Positions 52,816-64,000 of a stretch of DNA of 64,000 nt are shown here, piece by piece (the stretch's first letter is position 1; each line of letters opens with the position of its first letter). The notes beneath the pieces were generated by a model that was given only the letters and a program-made list of their open reading frames with translations, made no database searches and was not told the origin of the DNA. Position numbers and translations under genes: made by a program. Origin of the DNA: Branchinecta lynchi (Eukaryota > Arthropoda > Branchiopoda > Anostraca > Branchinectidae); the NCBI GenBank assembly GCA_023053575.1, contig JAKZAP010000017.1:5649501-5713500 (forward strand), written 5' to 3'.

Positions 52816-54054
52816 TAGTAAGTTTGGTATAGCGACATCATTGTCGTTGCTTTGAGTAGTCACCGTTAATGAATATGGTAATTAAACAGCGTCTGATCCA
52901 TTTCTTTCACTTTTTAATGAGCACTGGTTCATACCTTGATGACATGCCACCAATTGAGAGCAGGTCAAATTCGCATCACGAACCTTTTTGCATAATACCA
53001 TATAATTCTATTCTGTTCCTTTACGCATCATAACTGTTATGGATAGACCGCGTCAAACGACCGTCAAACATATGGTAGAAGGAGCAGGCTTATTAAAATG
53101 TTGATCATGCCTTGCAAGGAGATCAGAAGGCTGAAGATATGTGATGTTGCATCTTTGTGCTTTTTGGATTAAAAACCTGAATCACCCACAGCAGATTATT
53201 AAGGTAGGTATCCTCACTGGAGCTCTTTTAAAGTGCAATCCTTAGTCGATACGGAGCTGAGTTTCCAATGTTCTGCTGAAACTCCGCGGATTTCTCAAAG
53301 GTTAGAAAACAGTGTTAGCTGAGTATTATTCTAACGAAATTTCGGTCCCTTGGAATAAGACTCAGCTGATGGATCCGCTAGAGGGAAGCATACATTGATA
53401 GACGGCAGAACGTAGGAAACCATTTTGTTGTACGGTACGGCAAGGGGGGAACACCTTTTGTTAATTGGCTTCGGAATGGCTTGGGAGGGAAGCAGGCAAT
53501 TTGTTAAGTGAACCATGCTCTGCCAGGTGAAGCGTTAAAGCACAGCTCTTACTAGAAATAGCCTTTTCACGATAAGAAGTTTTTTTTTTTAAATACTCAT
53601 AATTCTCTCTTCAGATTTGGTAATCTCTTGTTAGCGCTGGCCGGCCTTCGCGCCAAAATACATGTTTTTTCCAGCGAAAATTTAAAAACAAATGCTCGTC
53701 GTGGTTGAATCACAGCATGTCCTCTGTGAGGGCCGTCGAAGTCAGGATTTGAAGCGCCTGCTCACTCACTTCTCAAGACAAAAACAAAGTTGTTGTCTGG
53801 CAACACAGCTAGAAATGCTGACGCTGAAAAGAAAAAAAAAAAAAGCTATTCGCAAGGGGGATTTCATAGGTCTGTCGATCCCATAAGTAGCCACTTGGGG
53901 TGCGAAATCACTAAAAAACAAGAGGGGTCTGTAAGGGTTTCCAAGCATAGCCTGGGGATACCTTGACTTGGTCTGTCCTGGAACAATGCAGATCTGGCAC
54001 AAGGAAAGAGCCGACCACATGCCCCAATAAACGTAAACATGCGAGAAGCCAGAA
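52816..54054. other. No recognised gene
   Basis: Contains a fragment (about 53,785-53,808, AAGTTGTTGTCTGGCAACAC) similar to the palindromic ends of the 21-25 kb block, followed by a poly-A tract near 53,831. Short frames have no resemblance. Confidence 0.4.
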
Positions 54055-54246
54055 CAGCAATACTCTATATGACTAAGTCCAAAACACGTCAGCAATCCTT
54101 AGGAAGAAGGAATAAACGTGTTCGTAACGACTCAAACTCAACGACTCAAATCCTGAGTCAGCGCAGCTGTGACACCGTTTCTTTCTTTCTCCCGCAGGTA
54201 CCCGGAGATTCTGCATCGGAAGGGAGAGACGGTCATCAAGAGTATT
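54055..54246 (-). repeat. R2 repeat, copy 4
   Basis: From AATACTCTATATGACTAAGTCC to CGGTCATCAAGAGTATT, inverse of the copies at 9.3 and 60.8 kb. Confidence 0.75.
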
Positions 54247-56590
54247 TAAAAGCCATAGCCTGTACGCCGAAGACCCGAAGCTCTGTTAATCTGACACAAC
54301 ATTCAAACAGGGTAAATCCGGTGCAGTTTGACTCGAAAAAGCGTAGTCCAGTCATAAATCGGATAAATAAAACCAAACAACATCGAACGTGTCCGAAAGC
54401 TTTTTGGTGCTGAAAATGATGCATTAATGCTGAATGTTCTTTTTTTGTCCGAAAGCTGCTACCTTTTTTTCTTCTCTGACACTTCTAGAATACCAAAATT
54501 TAAGTCAGGAAGAAGAAGAAGAAAAAAGAATTAGCTGTATAAAGCTGACAAAATGGATGAGCTACTGATATCCAACCTTCTTATCTTTCCTTTCTTCGTT
54601 GGCCATGATCGCCAGTTGTCTTAAATTTGGTATTTTTGCCGATTGTCAGTTGTCTTTTTGCATTTGTTACGTTTGCCGCCAAAAACACTGAGAGAATCGC
54701 CGTACTCCTCAGTTTCTTCATGAAAATTTAGCATTCTTGCTAAATTTGTCGATGAATTTTATGCTGAATTAGTGCTGCATTAATTGAGCGAAAATTCACG
54801 TCCAAAAGCGAAATGCTGCATGAAATGCTGAATTAATTCAGAATTTTCGTTCGTTTCGGAGCTTTCGAACACGTTCATAGACTCGTCAGAATAAACCCTC
54901 CACAAAATATACCCTGGTAGAAAACAGACAATAAAATCTAATAATAAAAAACAAACAAACATAGAGACTGCGACAACAATACCTAGGAACAAAACAAACC
55001 TATTGTTTCCAACTGCTACAAGTGGGTCAATGATATTGTAAGTAGCGGCTATTTTTCTATGTCGAGTCCAGGGAGGGGGGAGGCGGAGCGGGTACGGTAT
55101 TTACTGAAACGAAAATAAAAAGGATGATTTTTTTTTTATCATCCGCCAGTAAAGTCCGATATAGAAAATGTGAGGGAGGGTGACCGAGTTCAAAATCCTA
55201 GAACCGAAACACCGTTCCTCTGACACAACACAAGGATCGAAACAGCGTAAATTAGAGACTTGATCCATCATAATGAGGAGAAAAAAAAATTTACGTTTAT
55301 GGTTCGGATTCTGGCATTTCATAAGGTTTCAACATATAAATCTCTATTATAATAAAATCAGAGTATCCAATTAAGACCAAAAAATAAAAACTAAAGACAA
55401 CAATAATACCCACGGGGCAAAAACTAAAAGCCTAAGTTAGGTCCAGATGGACCTGACAGGATTCATAGCAGACACAACATAGACCCGTCAGAAGGCAGAA
55501 TAATAAAATGTGACATATAGCTTTGACCCGAAATACCGTTAGCAGGGGAGGAAAGAAATTAGTTAGACTGACGCCCTGTTCCCGTTTTCGCGGATATATA
55601 ACACTTTTTTTTGTTTAAATGAAATACACCATTTAAGCCGTTATCCAGTTCCGGCACCTTGATGGTAGAAAACTTTAAAATGCCAGCTAATTGCACCACC
55701 CTTTAGTGGAATCTTCCAAACTCGACTAACTTCACTTCCGATCTTTTGATCGCAAAACTTTACGAATCGAGGAGAAAATTGTGTTGAATTAAGCGTAACA
55801 TCGAATTGCAAAGCATGGGGCGTTACCAGCGAAAGCTTTTTTTGCAGAGCCTAATTAACAGGTAGCCTTTGACTAGTTGAGTTCAGGTCTTCAGCCCGCA
55901 AGGAGGATTCCAGGAGTACAGTGGATTTTGGGGTTGTTAGTGAAGTGGGAAGACAAAGGATACTAGGACATTACTGAGGCAGTAGGTAAGCAACAGATCT
56001 TGGCGCTAACTTGTATTGCTACTATAAGTATTAAGTGACTGACAAGTATTAAGTGTGAAGCCGAAAGCCTTTTCACTGCTTGTATTTACTATCAAATGGG
56101 ATGTAGAGGTATTTAAGTGGGGAGTGCCAGAGATGGGGAATCCGACCATGAAAGGATTCGAATCGAAAAGGTTGTATTTATTTAAAGAAGTATTTCCATC
56201 GAGTGCATTACGAATTTGTCTTCTCAGCCGGGCTCTAGACATTTTGTTATTTAGTTTGTTATTAAAGGACACCTGAGCAATGAAACCATACTTGAACACA
56301 ACATGGAGAATGCATTTACAGACATGGCCACGGAGAGCATTCTTCTCCTGAGCGTGACGTTTTCAAAATAGGGATGTTCGTTTCTGGAGGTTTGAAATAT
56401 TCCAGAAGAAGGGTTGATTGGAGATATTTGTTCATTTCTAAAATTGTTCGCTACTGAAATAAGGACAGATACAAAATGGAGCAAATATTATAGTTTGGAA
56501 ACACTATTTCGTATTTGGATTTGGTATTCTGCAGGCAATGTTAACGGAAGTCATACAGATAGGGATGATACTTCGTACTCTTCATTCAGG
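54247..56590. other. No recognised gene
   Basis: AT-rich with GAAG and poly-A tracts. Frames at 54,780-54,992 and 56,006-56,299 show no family features. Nothing further supported. Confidence 0.4.
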
Positions 56591-56604
56591 TGTCCTTTAA
56601 AAAG

Positions 56605-57025
56605 AACCTGAACCTGAACCTGAATCTGAATCCAGGGCTAGGTATAAATCCGAATCCACCACTTCGTGCTGAGGATTCGAATCCGGAATCGAATCTGGAC
56701 TCGAACCCGACCCTAAAAAAAATAAAATCATATACATGGGTTATAACTGATATCTAAGGTAATCGGACAACGTGATAAATTCCTGAGAATGGCTGGTGGC
56801 GGAGAAAAAAAAAAAAAGGTGGCTTGCCTAAGGTCACTGTGTAAAATTTGGGAAACGGAAACTCTAAAGATGTAGACTAGAAATTTGAGTGGATTCGTAA
56901 GGTTGAGGGTTTGGAATCCGAGTCCGAATCCGAATCCAGCCTGACTAGCAGAAGATTCGAATCCGGATTCGAATCCGGCCAAAAGGACAAATCCTGGATT
57001 CGAATCCGAATCCGGATTCGCCCAT
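56605..57025. repeat. GAATCC-rich degenerate repeat
   Basis: Two clusters (56,605-56,715 and 56,905-57,025) of CTGAACCTGAAC and CGAATCCGGATTCGAATC words, many of them self-complementary. The 164-residue minus frame across it (56,728-57,222) reads as Ser/Gly/Phe-rich low complexity and is not a credible gene. Confidence 0.65.
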
Positions 57026-57649
57026 CTCTGGGGAGGGTAAACCGAATTGAGACAAAAGAGATGGTAACGGAGATCCATTCCTAGCCAGGTGACTCTTGTT
57101 GTTAGGCTGCACAGTATACTAGGGGGTAAAAAAAAGTAATCAATAAAAGAATAAAATGTTGAATGAAAAAAAGTTACAGAGGTAGAAAGAGTAAGGAAAG
57201 TAGGAATTTTGAAGATAATCAAAGACTTGGAAGATTAGAGCGTCGTCGAATTCCATCTCATCAGTGGTAATATAAGAATCCGAACGGCAAGATTTGGAAC
57301 TTCAAAGGAGAGGAAAACCCAACTAAAGTGCGTTACTTCGTTTCCGCCCTCCACAGATAACCGATTTCATTGAATTAAACTATTCTTTTTTCTTTTTTAT
57401 CGATCAATCAGTCAAGTTTATTTCTATAATAGCTTAAAGATAGAAGAAGACTAAAATAATTACGAAATACACAGACACGAAACAAATTAACTAATACACT
57501 TACAAGATATGACCAGAAATAAATGATGGGATGAAACTATGTAAAATTGGGCAGAAGAATTAGCAGGACATGGAGACAACTGACTTACTTTGTTCCTCTC
57601 GGACCGACGCACGTAAGACGGGAGGGGAGGGGTCCCTCTTGTTTGTATT
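57026..57649. other. No recognised feature
   Basis: Includes TCAATCAGTCAAGTTTATTTC near 57,405, possibly the tail of a short retroposon. No gene. Confidence 0.35.
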
Positions 57650-58260
57650 AGTTGCGTTTTTTGCAGATACCATGTATCTGATACCACGGTCTAAAGTCGT
57701 TTTTGCAGTTGTGGTATCTAGTACCACGGTCAAAAGGTGTTTTTGCAGTTATCGTGATATCTGGCCAGTTATCGTGGTATCCGATATTCAGATACCACGG
57801 TCCGACCGTGGTAACTGATCGTGGTATCTGAAAAAGTCATATCACTTTCATCAAATTTTGTCAAATTGGTGACAAAGAAGTGTAGCACTTAGTGATGTAA
57901 CTGGATATCAGTGTTTCTCTTCGGATGAGTTCCAAAAGTACAATTTCGGCAATAGTCGTTTTTGCAGAGCAACCGTGTATCAGATACCACGGTAACTCCA
58001 AAAACAACTAATTGCGGATTCAGTTACCGTGGTAACCAAGGCCGTATCTAGGGGGGGGGTCAGGGGGTTGAAACCCCTCCCCCCCCCCAAACATACAAAA
58101 ATAATCATTTGTACAGGCTTTTCCCTCTGATCTATGTGTTTTTGGTACTTTTTTGTCCGACCAGAAGGCAACTCCCCCCCAAAAAGGCCCCCCCCCGGAA
58201 TAAATTCCTGGATAAGGGCCTGGTGGTAACAGATACCATGGTATCTGTTAAAACGCAACT
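57650..58260. mobile_element. MITE with GATACCACGG palindromes
   Basis: Bounded by AGTTGCGTTTT...GCAGATACCATG and the inverse CATGGTATCTG...AAAACGCAACT. It is flanked by TTTGTATT (57,642-57,649) and ATTGTATT (58,261-58,268), an 8-bp duplication with one mismatch. Interior words GTGGTATCTGATACCACGG and CGTTTTTGCAGTT recur many times. Another MITE is inserted at 58,036-58,223. Confidence 0.75.
58036..58223. mobile_element. Nested 188-bp MITE
   Basis: Imperfect inverted ends CCAAGGCCGTATCTAGG and CCTGGATAAGGGCCTGG, flanked by exact TGGTAA at 58,030-58,035 and 58,224-58,229. The interior has G9, C10, C7 and C9 runs. It interrupts the larger GATACCACGG MITE. Confidence 0.8.
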
Positions 58261-58589
58261 ATTGTATTTGTGGTCCCTCTTTGTGTCTGTCCCTCTATAT
58301 GCTTGAAATATTCAGCAACTTCAGCAGCTATTGCCGATGCCGAAGATCATCAGTTTCCTACTTTTTTCATCCGTTAATTCCGCATCTGGGTGAATTTGGG
58401 GTTGTCGTGCAACAGCGCTCATTCTGAACGCTGTTACTATAGCCAAGGGAGAAAAAATAGAAAATAACTTTGAGTCAAAATAATCCAGTGTAGTCAAAAA
58501 TCAGACCGGCATCAAACCCACTCAGCGAGATAATCACCGCTCAGACTCTCCGCCTGGGCCTCTGCTTCACTGGATAAATTACACGCTTC

Positions 58590-58920
58590 TCTCCAAAATT
58601 ATTACGTACCTTGCCGTACTGTACATCAAAATCGTTCCCTGCGTTCCACTATTCATCAATTTATACCTACCAAAATTCTGCCATATACAAAAGCATTAAA
58701 CTATGGAACAGTATACCCACACATCTACACCAATCAACAGATTTCAACACTTTTTTCAACACCCGTACACACTTACTCCTTTTCTGTCTATAAATCTCTA
58801 TTTTTCCTTTTTTTTGTTATTTTTCCTCTTTATGTGTATTTTTCTGTTGTGTTTCATTTAGACAATAGACAAAGTTGTCCAGACTTATATAATTTTAGTA
58901 CGTAAATAAATACTTGATGT
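58590..58920 (+). pseudogene. LINE reverse transcriptase C-terminal fragment
   Basis: The frame ending at 58,793 has NSAIYKSIKLWNSIPTHL and FNTFFNTRTHLLLF, the terminal ORF2 signature (kLWNsiP, F...L...Ll). An AT-rich 3' UTR follows, with ACAATAGACAAAGTTGTCC and AAATAAATA near its end. 5'-truncated. Confidence 0.7.
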
Positions 58921-60475
58921 AAAAATAATCTGCGTTTCAGTTAAACTTTAAGGAGCTTGGGAGTTGGGACCTATAGGCTACCTAGTAACAACAAATTCGC
59001 AGTCCAATGTTTTTCTCTGTTAGGCTGAACCTTTTCCTCCACAACCACGATCATGTTCAGTTTCGTAACAATAGTTAGCATAATAGTCAGTTCGTAACTG
59101 TGACCAGGAATGTTTGCAGTTATTCAAAATCTGCCAAGCTTAATTGGAAACTTTTCCGCAAATAGTTGCTCAGTTTCACTTAATTCGTAAGGAAGCTTGT
59201 CGCTTCAACTGACTTAGCTAATGGTTAATTAAATGGTGCGTGAAATTAAGAGTTCTCCTTGTCAACATACATTACTATTACTCACTTAGATCCTTGAAAG
59301 TTTAATTTATCTGTTGCTTCCCAAAGTAGTTAATCCTCGTCAAAGCCGGTGTGATATTTGTTTTCTCTCTTCAGATCTTCTCGAGCAACCCATTGACGTC
59401 ATCTTCATACTGTCTTTGTTGTCTGCTTGTTTTCTTGAATACACAGGGTAACTGAATAACAAAAATTAATAAAAAAAATAATAGAACTGGCAACGACAGA
59501 AACTAAACTACATCAATTCCACTGTTTATAATATTCGTTTAGTCAAGGTAGCACTCTGGCCTTTCCCGTTCTATAGGTATGAGCCATGCTACTCCATATT
59601 TGATGAAAAGGCTGATTTAAAAGCGAGGGTTCACCTTCCAGATTTTTCTTCCGGATTCCAGACAGCCGTTTTCGTTGAGACGGATCTGGAAGGTGAAGCA
59701 AGGCCAAAAACGTCTGGGGTGTTGGACACCCCAGATTCCGGATGTCTGGAAGGTACCATAGAGGCAATTCATTAGAGTGACAGATCAAATATGAAAATGT
59801 AGGAAGGAAAGGGAAAATGATCGACAGTTGTGACTGGGATGCAAGAGATATTTTAAAATGCGAAGGGGACATCTAGGATAAGATTAATCCGAAGTAGAGA
59901 TAATCTAAGCTCAGTAGAGACATGACTAATCTCAATATCAAATACTGCAAGTTTTTTTTTTTTATAGTTAAGCCAGAGTCCACCCACCTTCAAATGGGTA
60001 TCTGGAAAAATCTGGGGAAGCTGAAGCATTGTTCAAATAGGTGGAATAATCTAAATAGGGCTGTACACGATGTTTACATCTTGACACACACACTTGTTTA
60101 AATACAAAGGGATAAGGTTCTTATCAACGCAGCGTTCGGTGTTGCACACGCTGATACAATCTTTCGACCTTCCAAAGATCAGAAAAAGTGTTCTTAGGAC
60201 TACTTGGAGTACGCGAGTACAATTTGACGCCCATTATATAGTAAAAGCTAGTTTCCAAGAAAAGTTGTTTCTTTACCTTCCAACAAATTGAAACTTTAGT
60301 GCTTCCCATGGCAACGCTGACATCGCTGCTCCTTTTCTCGGCCCGCTGGCGGAACCAACCAAGCGATCGGATACTCCCTAGTGTTATTTTGCTCTGGTAG
60401 GGTGCAACACGCTCTCTGTCGACTCCCTACGCGCCGCTGATGGCTCAGGAGGACTTAAGGTCTAAGTCTAAGGTA
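58921..60475. other. No recognised gene
   Basis: A local cluster at 59,630-59,760 repeats TTCACCTTCCAGA/TCTGGAAGGTGAA in both orientations and could form hairpins. Otherwise nothing. Confidence 0.4.
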
Positions 60476-60479
60476 ACGC

Positions 60480-60692
60480 AGACCTGGCTACGGCGAACAT
60501 TGCCCGAACCATTGTCTCCCCCTTCCACATCCACTTGGACGTCACTGATGCTGAAGAAGGTAGACTTGGACTGGGAGGCGATGCACTCCCAATAAGGGTC
60601 TTTCCAGGAGGTCCAAAGATAAGCAGGCCTTTGGGTGGTCCACGGAGGCCAGTACAGATGTCAGGACGAAGCATGGGCCAGACAACGATTTC
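60480..60692 (-). pseudogene. FIGNL1/fidgetin-like AAA-ATPase exon, broken
   Basis: On the minus strand, after an intact-looking acceptor (CTGATTTCAG), the sequence encodes [30 protein letters not shown] and later [19 protein letters not shown]. This is the start of the fidgetin/FIGNL1 AAA module around Walker A. Compared with the family GPPGTGKT motif, two codons are missing after GPPG. The following segment (about 60,555-60,600) has shifted frame, then returns. It ends near 60,484. The surviving acceptor suggests a duplicated genomic exon and not a processed mRNA copy. Host gene relic, not functional. Confidence 0.85.
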
Positions 60693-60775
60693 CTGAAATC
60701 AGATGAAGTTTTCAACTGCATCGAAAAGCCAAGGTCCTACAAAACGGGAAAAAGATGTTTCGATCAAGTATTTAA

Positions 60776-60962
60776 ATACTCTTGAGCACTATCTCTCCCT
60801 TCCGATGCAGAATCTCCGGGTACCTGTGGAAGAAACGAAGAAACTGTGTCACAGCTGCGCTGACTTGGGATTTGAGTCGTTGAGTTTGAGTCGTTACGGA
60901 CACGTTTGCTCCTTCTTCCTGTGAATCACTGGCGTGTTTTGGACTTAGTCATATAGTGTATT
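60776..60962 (+). repeat. R2 repeat, copy 5
   Basis: CTCTTGAGCACTATCTCTCC to GACTTAGTCATATAGTGTATTGG, the closest to a full-length reference copy here. Confidence 0.75.
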
Positions 60963-61179
60963 GGCTCTGCATAAGCGAAATAGAACGCGGGTCTGTTCTC
61001 CTTATTCGCCTTAATGCAGGGAGCTCTGAGGGAAAGAGGAATCTGTAATACAGCTTATAACATCTATTTGAACAACGCTTGACAGGAAGGGGATGCGAAA
61101 GCTACAGGATGGTGCACTTCCTGGCTGAAGGCTGAGAATCGGAGATCAGCACCATCAGTCATGCCTGTATAGGCTAATG

Positions 61180-61700
61180 CTGATATATTATGTTAATAAG
61201 ACGGTTCAGCAATTGCTCTACTGAGGTTAAGAGTCTTCTGTTTCGAAGTTACTGTACTTGTCTGTACGGTGTTGGAATGATCTCGTCACATACAGTTAAG
61301 GCATTTACTACAATGCGTGTGTGTTACAATAATTCGTTCCGTCTCCTACATTTTCTGCCATCTTGGTGTAGCGCTACGGAAATGTTTTCTGATGCTACAC
61401 TGCCTGAATTTGCAGAGGTAGTTCGCAGGAGCCGGGAATCCATTAGACTTCGGGTTGTACATAATTATTGCGGTAATAGTCTTATCGAGGGAGTGAGTGC
61501 CCCATTTATGCAGTTATCATCACCCATCTGGGATAAGACCAATTCCGATCTTTTTGGTTTCCCAGGTGGGTAGGTGATATTTGTTCTGTTACTGTTATTG
61601 TTTTTGTTTGCAGTTCGGTATTAGGCTAATCAATATGGAATTTCTTTTTCCGGATTAAACAGTATGTATGTATGTATGTATATTTACCTAACTTTACTGC
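61180..61700 (+). pseudogene. LINE reverse transcriptase C-terminal fragment with (TATG)n tail
   Basis: The 127-residue frame (61,190-61,573) includes MLIRRFSNCSTEVKSLLFRS, VCYNNSFRLLHFLP and SATEMFSDATLPEF, the post-RT region of LINE ORF2 in several invertebrate families. It ends at a stop, a 3' UTR, then (TATG)n at about 61,661-61,681. 5'-truncated. Confidence 0.75.
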
Positions 61701-63265
61701 AGTAGGCTACATCAGTACTACTGGCACAGCACAGTCAGTTAAAAACACGCAAAACAGATGCAACGTGGCCACATCACAGTTTAGAAACGAGCTTCCTTTG
61801 CGGACAGACGAAATAATTGCCAGTTAATTAGGGGACTTTAGATTTCAAAAACAGACAGGCCTGTAAAATAATGTCCCTTCCAGTCTCTCAATCACCACAT
61901 ACAGTTCGAAATGGTTTCGACTATTTGCTCTGGTTGAAACTCAGTTCTCTGAATCAAATGATTAGAATTTAAACAGAGTAGGGATTGTGCAAAAACGATA
62001 CGACTGAAAGCACGAGAAAGAAAAATAATTAAATAATGGTATTTCTTGGGGGAGAAGTGGAAGATCAGGAGTGACGAAAGATGATTGGCGCCAGTTCGGA
62101 AAAGTATGAAAAATGCATGTTAGGTCAAACTTTTGCGATCGGACAGTATTGCTGGTCCGTTTGTGACGACATAATAGAATATAAGGTTTGAAGACAAGCT
62201 GACCATTCATTACGAAAGAAATAGAAAACCGTGATTTTCGGGGTTTTTTACTGATCAGCTAATTATCCCTCTAGGCTTTGCGAGGGATAAATATAAATTC
62301 GGATATTTCGGTCGCACTTCCGGCAAACCGTCCTCAGCGAAAAACAAGCAACTAGATCAGAAAATCCAACACAATACCAACAGAAAAGTGATGCGGAACC
62401 AACAGAACATACAACGATAGGTAACTTAAAACCAGAAAGAACGATGCTGACTGAAACGACAAACAAATTCAAATAAAATAACGAATCTTAAAATGTGCGT
62501 GTTAAAAGTGTATATGTACAAATCTGTGATTATTTTACAATTCTGAATTCTGTGTCTATTTACAAGTTACCAGTTCCCTGGGAAAGCGCAGAAGCTTTCA
62601 CCCAGCCATTCTAAAATCCTTCGCTTTAACCATCACTATACAAATAATTTCACAGAACTGTGAACCAGTAGGTTCACAGATCAATGGCTCGAATTGTTTT
62701 CTGATTTGAATGTGCTCTACGCCTATTATAGAAATGTATTTAGAAACGCTTAGTTTCAATTCCACTATTCCCTCTGCCTATGATCTACATACTAATTTTT
62801 TTTTTCAACTGCTCTTTTCTCTCTAATTTTCACTGACCCAGTTTCTAAGATGTCAGGTTTGCTGTCATAACTATATTTATAGGTCACGTTACCCATGATT
62901 ACCAAGTATTGAATCAACTTGACAATACTGATAATCAAACATTCATTCAGGGAAAAATTAAATATCAGCGCACCTTGCGTTTTCTGTACAAATGAATGAA
63001 TGGATGGCTTATTAGGAAACAATCGTATTGTTTGTTTTGGCCATTTTTGTCTTTGCTGGTTTGATCTTACCAAGTGCTGGTTTAAAAAAGTAGCTATAGC
63101 TCAGATAGTCGATAGCTAGTGTAGTGTACAGTGCAGAGCTTACTTTGCAATTTAGATAGTAGGGCTTACAGCAAAGTCCAACGATGTAAGCACAAGTTAT
63201 TTCAGTTTATACCAGTGCGGAATTACTAGAACACTGGAACGAACCTTTGCCGACATATCTGTTTC
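61701..63265. other. No recognised gene
   Basis: AT-rich. The 62,792-63,073 and 62,263-62,472 minus frames show no family features. Confidence 0.4.
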
Positions 63266-64000
63266 CTGTCACTTTCGGGATATGGGATACCTATGATATG
63301 GTAAAGTTTGTCCGACCGTCCGTCAGCCCGTCTTTCCGCCCGTCCGTCTGTTAGCACGATAATCCTCGAAGGGATTTGATATATTGTTCCAACTTGGTGT
63401 TAGGATCCTTTGTGTCAAAGTACAGGTCAAGTCCGCAGATAGTCCCTGTAGCCCTATATTTCGAGGTGGAGGAGGGGTTTCAGTGTCAGGGGCGAAATAA
63501 AAAATTTTCAAAGGCTAATGGGATAGTAGGTTTAGGTGTAAGGAGAGATGCTGAATCTGAATACGAAAAACAACCGCCGGACAAGTAGTTCGCCCGGAAT
63601 ACGGCCAAAACGAAAAATTTGTAAAAAGTAAAAATGTTATCTGGAGTTGATTACTGGCTTGAATCAGGGGTGGAAGACATGCTGAATTCGTTTTCTAACT
63701 TTATTTCTTGTCGGACAAGTAGTTCACCCTGGATTGTACCGAAACCGGAAATTAAACAGGAAATGTTAAAACCCAATGAGATTGGCAGAGGAGACATGCG
63801 TGAATCCAGATCTAAAATTTTCTCGACGCTGAAAAAGTTTACCCAGAATCCGACCAAACCGGAAATTTGGTAAAAATAAAAGTTCATTTTTTATTAGAGG
63901 ACCTTATTTTCGGTAAGAACACTCGGTGAATCCGTTTCTGGACTCTTACAAGTAATTCTACCAAAGTTTCCCAAAACTCGGAAATTTCGAAGACTCATAT
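63266..64000 (-). mobile_element. R1 repeat, copy E (runs off window)
   Basis: From TTTCGGGATATGGGATACC through the CCGTCCGTC section to repeated CCGGAAATT and GGACAAGTAGTTC units. Continues past the window end. Confidence 0.7.

Noticed and set aside
56728..57222. 164-residue minus-strand ORF
   Set aside because: Composition follows the GAATCC degenerate repeat and flanking poly-A; no conserved segment.

Overview
The window is intergenic, repeat-dominated DNA from a eukaryote, almost certainly an invertebrate animal. Reasons: spliceosomal introns (GTAAGT donors, pyrimidine-tract/AG acceptors), AATAAA poly(A) signals, decayed CR1/L2/jockey-like LINE reverse transcriptases, Tc1/mariner- and hAT-type MITEs, long nested repeats, and one complete Polinton/Maverick element of the metazoan type. 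Promoters inside the Polinton pair a TATA box with a TCAGTT initiator, which is typical of arthropods, but the species cannot be fixed from sequence alone. I see no intact host gene. The only recognisable host coding fragment is a broken FIGNL1/fidgetin-like AAA-ATPase exon at 60.5 kb.

Layout. 0-8.3 kb: end of a recurring repeat (here R1), a dead LINE, a large G-run-rich repeat (R3), a Tc1/mariner MITE and a 21-bp-phased minisatellite. 8.4-15.2 kb: a giant inverted repeat (foldback), with an R1 copy in the left arm and a hAT-like MITE in the right arm, cut by a 100-N assembly gap. 15.3-21 kb: more R3, and a LINE split by an inserted 2-kb R3 copy. 21.1-25.4 kb: a 4.3-kb block of internal tandem repeats bounded by inverted copies of a palindromic sequence. 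25.4-28.2 kb: repeat debris. 28.25-36.1 kb: a near-identical 3.8-kb tandem duplication that carries the left end of the Polinton.

35,030-50,465: Polinton of 15.4 kb with 5'-AG...CT-3' ends and a perfect 6-bp target duplication (AACGTA). Early-type genes lie at the left: an acidic protein on the minus strand, a small possible ssDNA-binding protein, and protein-primed DNA polymerase B. A compact plus-strand block follows: packaging ATPase, basic/hydrophobic core-like protein, PW-like protein, chromodomain integrase, minor capsid protein, a pVI-like protein, major capsid protein and adenain-like protease. Neighbours in this block overlap or nearly touch. A spliced cysteine-rich gene sits on the minus strand at the right. 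PolB has three frameshifts and an in-frame stop, the PW-like gene has a stop and the pVI-like gene has a frameshift, so this copy looks recently inactivated unless some indels are assembly errors.

The most unusual item lies between the cysteine-rich gene and the right TIR (49,796-49,929): a tRNA-like sequence with good Pol III A and B boxes, followed at once by a 21-bp hairpin and a T5 terminator. This is the architecture of viral tRNA-linked pre-miRNAs. A second, decayed tRNA-like sequence lies inside the right TIR and is missing from the left TIR copies.

50.5-64 kb: host flank with further R1 and R2 repeats, nested MITEs, LINE 3' fragments and the FIGNL1-like pseudoexon.
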